A program made the position numbers and the translations under genes. Positions 60,131 through 64,000 of a stretch of 64,000 nt of DNA are shown here, piece after piece. The notes under the pieces are model-generated. The model was not told the DNA's origin, made no database searches, and saw nothing but the letters and a program-made list of their open reading frames with translations. Each line of letters opens with the position of its first letter. The first letter of the stretch is position 1. Source of the DNA: Phycisphaerales bacterium (GTDB taxonomy: Bacteria > Planctomycetota > Phycisphaerae > Phycisphaerales > UBA1924); assembly GCA_020849105.1 (NCBI GenBank), contig JADLGW010000060.1:1-64000 (forward strand). The letters are read 5' to 3'.

Positions 60131-61045
60131 TCACTGCCCGGTGCCGCGCCACGCTTCGGTGCGGATGGTCCAGCCCTCACCCGGCGGCTCCTGGTCGAAC
60201 GCCCGCGCCGGCGGCGGGCCCTCTGCGTTGATCTTCACGTTCGCGAGTTTCACGAGGGCCACGTTCCCGTCGCGGCTGACCGTGCGGGCCATCATCGGCA
60301 GCAGCCGGCCGCCCGTATCGCGGCGGTACCAGATGCGAATCTCGCGGAAGTCGCGGGCCTGCTCGGTCCCCTCCCTGGGGATCAGGCGGAGTTGCCGCGT
60401 TCCCGCGACCTCGGTGATCAGCGCCTGTGCCTCTTGCTTCTCGTCCCCGCTTGCATCCGGGCCGGGCGCCAGGCCGTCCTCCGGCGGCAGCAGCGTGGTC
60501 TGGAACGCCCGCTCGATGTCTTCGCGCTTCTGCCCGATCGGGATGGGCAGCGGCCCCTCACCGATGCGCAGCGGATCGAAGTGCTCGCCGGGCGGCACCA
60601 CCTGGCGCCGGATGATCTGCTTCTCCTTCGGGTCCTTCTCGACAAACCACTGCCCGTCGAAGATGTAGGTGATCGGGTCTTCCTGCAGCCGCGTGTCCAG
60701 GTAGAGTTTGGTGAACTCGATGGCGAAGCGGCGGCGGGGGCGCTGCGGGTCGTCGGTGGGCGTGCTCTGGAACCACAGCGTCCCGAGCCGTACCTGCCGG
60801 TCGCCGGCGAGGGCGAAGGTCTTGTCGTACAGCACGTCCGCGTCCAGGCGCCGCATCCCGGCGTCGGCCTTCTCGAGTTCCGTCAGGAGGTCCCCGGCGT
60901 CGGAGATGTTCAGTGCGGGGACGACATCGCCCATGCCCTGCTCGCGCGGCCGCTCCGGCTTGGCCGCCCCGCCGGGGGGCATGACCTGGGCGCACGCCGT
61001 GAGCGACGCCGCGAGCACCAATCCAGCCGCCAGTAGACGCTCCAT
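60131..61045 (-). CDS. LolA-like outer-membrane lipoprotein carrier/sorting protein
   Basis: This 304-aa protein has an export signal (MERLLAAGLVLAASLTAC) with a lipobox-like LTAC. The body fits the LolA/LolB fold: LYDKTFALAGDRQVRLGTLWFQST, IEFTKLYLDTRLQEDPITYIFDGQWFVEKD and IRIWYRRDTGGRLLPMMART (phrases quoted from separate strands). ATG 61045 is chosen because AGGAGG lies 5 nt upstream. It could carry lipids or lipoproteins across the periplasm. It is directly followed by the TPR peptidase gene (TGA then ATG). Confidence 0.75.
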   Translation of the reverse strand: MERLLAAGLVLAASLTACAQVMPPGGAAKPERPREQGMGDVVPALNISDAGDLLTELEKADAGMRRLDADVLYDKTFALAGDRQVRLGTLWFQSTPTDDPQRPRRRFAIEFTKLYLDTRLQEDPITYIFDGQWFVEKDPKEKQIIRRQVVPPGEHFDPLRIGEGPLPIPIGQKREDIERAFQTTLLPPEDGLAPGPDASGDEKQEAQALITEVAGTRQLRLIPREGTEQARDFREIRIWYRRDTGGRLLPMMARTVSRDGNVALVKLANVKINAEGPPPARAFDQEPPGEGWTIRTEAWRGTGQ

Positions 61046-61187
61046 GTCCACCTCCTGTTATCGATCCGTTCCCCGCGGGGGTTTGGATGCCGCACTGATT
61101 ATTGGGTATGGGCACCGGGGCAGCGTGCGGACAGGTTGTTGGGCACGCCCGCGCGGCCCCGGGGCGCCAAATGCGCTCTCGCCGCTG

Positions 61188-61622
61188 CTATTGCCCGGTG
61201 TGCCTCGTCCGCAGGAAATCCCCCAGCACAGCGGCGGCGGCAAGGCCGTCCCGACGGGCCTTCTTCCGGGCATGGGTCAGGCCGCTGCCGGCCATCGCCC
61301 AGTCGGCCTCCGCGCTGGTGAGCCGTTCATCCTGGTAGTGGAGCACGCGGGCGCTGAGGGCCGCCAGGAGCGTGCCGAAGCCGCGGACGACGCGCGCCCG
61401 CGGGCCCTCCGTCCCGTCCATGTTCAGCGGGAGGCCCAGGACCAGTTCGGCGGCGCCTACCTGGTCGTCAAAGGCACGGGTCAGGGCCTGGGCCAGGTCG
61501 CGCCCCGTGCGCGCGGCGAGCGGGACGTCGACGGTCTTCAGGGGCGTCACCAGTCCGGTCTGGGCATCGCCGACGGCCAGGCCGGTCCGCTTGTCGCCCA
61601 GGTCGATCCCGACGTAACGCAC
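61188..61622 (-). CDS. ruvX: Putative Holliday junction resolvase / pre-16S rRNA nuclease YqgF
   Basis: This 144-aa protein of the RNase H fold has YVGIDLGDKRTGLAVGD with the first catalytic Asp, LVLGLPLNMDGTEGPRA, and DERLTSAEA with further acidic residues. The length is typical of YqgF/RuvX. The family processes 16S rRNA ends and has been linked to recombination. GTG 61622 starts at the conserved strand. A weak upstream reading frame continues but lacks homology. Confidence 0.92.
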   Translation of the reverse strand: MRYVGIDLGDKRTGLAVGDAQTGLVTPLKTVDVPLAARTGRDLAQALTRAFDDQVGAAELVLGLPLNMDGTEGPRARVVRGFGTLLAALSARVLHYQDERLTSAEADWAMAGSGLTHARKKARRDGLAAAAVLGDFLRTRHTGQ

Positions 61623-61746
61623 GCGGAATGAAAGGCGCCGAGGCGCGAGGGCACGGGGCACGAACGCAGAAAACGAGGACCATGCCCCCACGATTCTTTT
61701 CTGCTCCGGTCTTTGTGCCCCCGACCCTTTGTGCCTTCTATTGCCC

Positions 61747-63087
61747 ATGCGGCTCGACGACTTCCGCGACAACCCGCGCATCCAGACGTTCGTGGCGATG
61801 CTGCGCGACCTCTCGCTGGCTCGAACGCCGGCGGAGGCGCTGTCCGCCTGGGCCGAGGGATACTGGCGCACGCACCCGGTGGACCTGATGCTCTCGGTCT
61901 CCACCCGCGACCTGGAGCCGGGGCGGTACCGCATCACGCGGAACATCCGGGTGGCGGAGCGGCTGGCTTCCGGCGAGCGGATGTCCTGGCCGCCGCCCAC
62001 GCCGCGGGACCAGTTGGCCGTGCATTCGGGCGGGTTCATCGGGGCGATGATCGCCGACGGGCGGCCCAAACTGCTGAACCAGATGGCGGTGCGCGAGGAC
62101 CCCGTGCTGGGCGGCCAACTTGCGGGGATGGGCAGCGCGGCGGTGATCCCGCTGTACCACGAGGGGAAGCCGATCTACTGGAACATCCCGATGATGCGCG
62201 ACCCGGAGGCGCTGACCGCGGCGACCATGGAGCGGTCGCTGGTCGTGGCCAACCTGGTGGGCGGCAACAACACGCGGCTCCAACTTGTCGAAGAGGTGCG
62301 CCGCCTGAACTCGCGCCTGACGGAACAACTGGAAGACGTGGCGCGGGTCCAGCGGTCGCTGCTGCCGAAGCGGCTGCCCGACATCCCGGGGCTGGCGCTG
62401 GCGACGAGTTACCTGACGAGCGACCAGGCGGGGGGCGACTACTACGACTTCTTCCCGCTCGCGGGCGGGCGGTGGGGCATCCTGATCGCCGACGTCGCCG
62501 GTCACGGGGCGGCCGCGGCCACGATCATGGCGATGCTGCGCGGCATCCTTCATACCTACGTCCATCAGAGCGGCCGTGTGCCGGACGGGCCCGACGCGGT
62601 CATGCGGTACGCCAACGCGCGGCTGGTTGAGGCCGACCTCGAGGGCAGTTTCGTCACCGCGTTCTTCGCCGTCTTCGATCCGGATTCTGCCACGCTGTCC
62701 TGCGCCCGCTGCGGCCACAATCCCCCGCTCCTGAAGCCGGGGGATGGGGGGCCGGTGCGGCCGCTCGACGGCGCGGGCTCGCTGCCCCTGGGCGTGCTCG
62801 GTGATGCCGAGATTCACGCCGAGGAACTCCGCCTTTCACAGCGTGACACGGTTGTCCTCTACACCGACGGCATCACGGAGGCGATGGACCGGCCGGGAAC
62901 GCTCGGGGCGGGCGGGGAGATGTTCGGCATGGAGCGCCTTGAGGCTGCTCTCAACGGGTGCTCCGGGGAGCCCGACTGCGTCGTCGATTCGGTGCACGCG
63001 GCCCTGTTCAAACACACGGGAAGCCTGACCCGTACGGATGACCAGACGCTGGTCGCGCTTCGGTACACCGGGCGCCCAAGCCGATAA
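61747..63087 (+). CDS. SpoIIE/PP2C-type serine phosphatase with N-terminal sensor domain
   Basis: This 446-aa protein has an N-terminal sensor-like domain (about 1-185) resembling GAF but without clear ligand residues. A coiled coil with DVARVQRSLLPKRLP follows, then the PP2C domain with GGDYYDFFPL, IADVAGHGAAAATIMAML, CARCGHNPPLL, LYTDGITEAMD and RTDDQTLVALRY. It is probably an RsbU-type regulator controlling a partner-switching anti-sigma system. It is related to the phosphatase at 20072 but with a different N-terminus. ATG 61747 follows weak upstream signals. It is divergent from ruvX. Confidence 0.88.
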   Translation: MRLDDFRDNPRIQTFVAMLRDLSLARTPAEALSAWAEGYWRTHPVDLMLSVSTRDLEPGRYRITRNIRVAERLASGERMSWPPPTPRDQLAVHSGGFIGAMIADGRPKLLNQMAVREDPVLGGQLAGMGSAAVIPLYHEGKPIYWNIPMMRDPEALTAATMERSLVVANLVGGNNTRLQLVEEVRRLNSRLTEQLEDVARVQRSLLPKRLPDIPGLALATSYLTSDQAGGDYYDFFPLAGGRWGILIADVAGHGAAAATIMAMLRGILHTYVHQSGRVPDGPDAVMRYANARLVEADLEGSFVTAFFAVFDPDSATLSCARCGHNPPLLKPGDGGPVRPLDGAGSLPLGVLGDAEIHAEELRLSQRDTVVLYTDGITEAMDRPGTLGAGGEMFGMERLEAALNGCSGEPDCVVDSVHAALFKHTGSLTRTDDQTLVALRYTGRPSR

Positions 63088-63119
63088 CGGCTTGTCCCGG
63101 AACTCCGTGCGCTCGCCCC

Positions 63120-64000
63120 ATGCCCGCTGAACCCATCGCCCAGACTCCGGCGTTTACCTCCTGCCCGTCGTGCGGGTGCTCGCGCGAGGGCTTTCCTCCT
63201 CAGGCGGCGTGTCCGGGGTGCGGCATCGTTCCCCTTCCTCTCCCTGCCTTCCCCGTGCAGACCTTCGGCACCACGGCTGGGCGTGGCATGGCCTTCCTGC
63301 TCGCCAGCACCGCGCTGGGCAAGGTGCTCGTGGCGGCGACGCTGGTTCTGCTCGGGACGCTGCTGACCCAGGCCGATTTCGGGCTCTACAGCCTGGCGGT
63401 GGGCGTGATGATGTTCGTGCAGACCTTCGCCAACGGCGGGGTGCGCGAGGTGCTCGTGCAGCGCGGGCGTGAGTGGTCCACGCTCGCGGGTCCGGTCTTC
63501 TGGCTCTGCCTGACCATCAACATCGTTGTGGGCGTCGCCGCCGGGATCGCGGGGGAGGTGGTGGCGCGCGGGTACGTCGCCCGGGGCGTGCTCGACGACC
63601 CCGCGCGGCTCACCGGCCTGCTGTGGGTGGCGGCGGCGACGGTCCCGCTCTCCACGTTTCCATCGGTCCTTACCGCCCGGCTGAGCATCGACCTGCGCTT
63701 CCGATCCGTGGCCTGGCTCCAGGCCTGCTCGGTCACAGTCCGCTACGCCGGGCAGATCGGGATGGCCCTGTCGGGGTTCGGCGTGATGAGCCTGGTGTGG
63801 CCGACGCTCGCCAGCACCGTCCTGGAGGGCGTCGTGGGGTGGGCCCTGACCCGGCAGCAGGTGTGGCGCGCACGGCCGAACGTGCGCATCTGGCCGTCGC
63901 TGCTGCGCCAATCCACCTGGATGGTGCTGGGGCAGGTGTGCAACGGCGTGGCAAACTACGGCTACCTGGTGATCGCCGGGTGGTGGATACCCCAGGCCCA
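63120..64000 (+). CDS. Polysaccharide flippase (MOP superfamily) with N-terminal zinc ribbon, partial
   Basis: The frame is open from ATG 63120 to the window edge (293 residues seen, end missing). Residues about 15-36 contain CPSCGCSREGFPPQAACPGCG, two CxxC knuckles like a zinc ribbon. From about 55, repeated membrane helices follow (MAFLLASTALGKVLVAATLVLLG, ADFGLYSLAVGVMMFV, VFWLCLTINIVVGVAAGIAGE; each quoted separately) with the WzxC/RfbX-like ALGK...QADFGLYSLA pattern. It is predicted to move lipid-linked sugar units across the inner membrane. A soluble zinc ribbon in front of a flippase is unusual. It lies 32 nt after the phosphatase gene. Confidence 0.82.
   Translation, partial: MPAEPIAQTPAFTSCPSCGCSREGFPPQAACPGCGIVPLPLPAFPVQTFGTTAGRGMAFLLASTALGKVLVAATLVLLGTLLTQADFGLYSLAVGVMMFVQTFANGGVREVLVQRGREWSTLAGPVFWLCLTINIVVGVAAGIAGEVVARGYVARGVLDDPARLTGLLWVAAATVPLSTFPSVLTARLSIDLRFRSVAWLQACSVTVRYAGQIGMALSGFGVMSLVWPTLASTVLEGVVGWALTRQQVWRARPNVRIWPSLLRQSTWMVLGQVCNGVANYGYLVIAGWWIPQA

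Noticed and set aside
57440-61036. 1198-codon plus-strand frame opposite the TPR peptidase and LolA-like genes
   Set aside because: The minus strand carries signal peptides, TPRs and an HExxH motif; the plus frame has none.

Overview
The window looks like chromosomal DNA of a planctomycete, most likely of the Phycisphaerae. GC content is very high. There are many secreted proteins with paired Ca-binding dockerin-like tails that end in Gly-Cys, and two proteins with a PEP-CTERM-like VPAPG / hydrophobic / Arg-rich tail. FG-GAP proteins, ARWDG-repeat proteins and an H-X9-DG pseudopilin add to this, and Shine-Dalgarno sequences are often weak. This assignment is inferred from protein style; no rRNA or other marker RNA settles it.

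Layout. 0-6 kb: end of an unknown gene, then a tight rne-dxr-TVP38 cluster and a GC-dockerin protein. 6-13 kb: DinB protein, fatty acid desaturase, an SRP RNA gene on the minus strand, PIN-TRAM membrane RNase, RidA, diacylglycerol kinase, a Spy-like secreted protein and an Mrp ATPase without its usual CXXC. 13-18 kb: two FG-GAP proteins around trxA and a Gfo/Idh/MocA dehydrogenase, with a 74-bp tandem palindromic array. 18-25 kb: a zinc-ribbon protein, a TPR protein and a SpoIIE-type phosphatase in one overlapping operon, then a DUF2238 membrane protein and prkA. 25-33 kb: a fibre-like secreted protein, a pseudopilin, a PfkB kinase divergent from rdgB, a PilZ protein, pepA and a HIT protein. 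33-42 kb: a PEP-CTERM-like protein, a large molybdopterin oxidoreductase, a TIGR03790-like protein, an isolated atpG, a PhnP-like metallo-hydrolase, a LysR regulator and a second PEP-CTERM-like protein. 42-55 kb: gatB, holA, an ABC-F ATPase, a lipoprotein, two ARWDG-repeat GC-dockerin proteins and clpC. 55-64 kb: two neighbouring proteins sharing a W-P-P-x-H repeat, a TPR metallopeptidase, a LolA-like lipoprotein, ruvX, a second SpoIIE phosphatase and the start of a polysaccharide flippase.

The most striking feature is a REP/RAYT-like system. A complete REP-associated tyrosine transposase (HUH plus catalytic Tyr) sits in frame in the middle of rdgB, flanked by inverted palindromes, without breaking the reading frame. 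Palindromes of the same design (short GC-rich stem with a TCC or GGA loop, often paired in opposite orientation, some with a GTAG or GGAG foot) occur between genes. They also occur in frame inside dxr, the molybdopterin oxidoreductase, the PhnP-like gene, the TPR peptidase, a lipoprotein linker and the C-terminus of gatB. The palindromes thus appear to act as peptide-coding insertions as well as intergenic repeats. A second candidate novelty is the W-P-P-x-H repeat protein pair at 55-57 kb.
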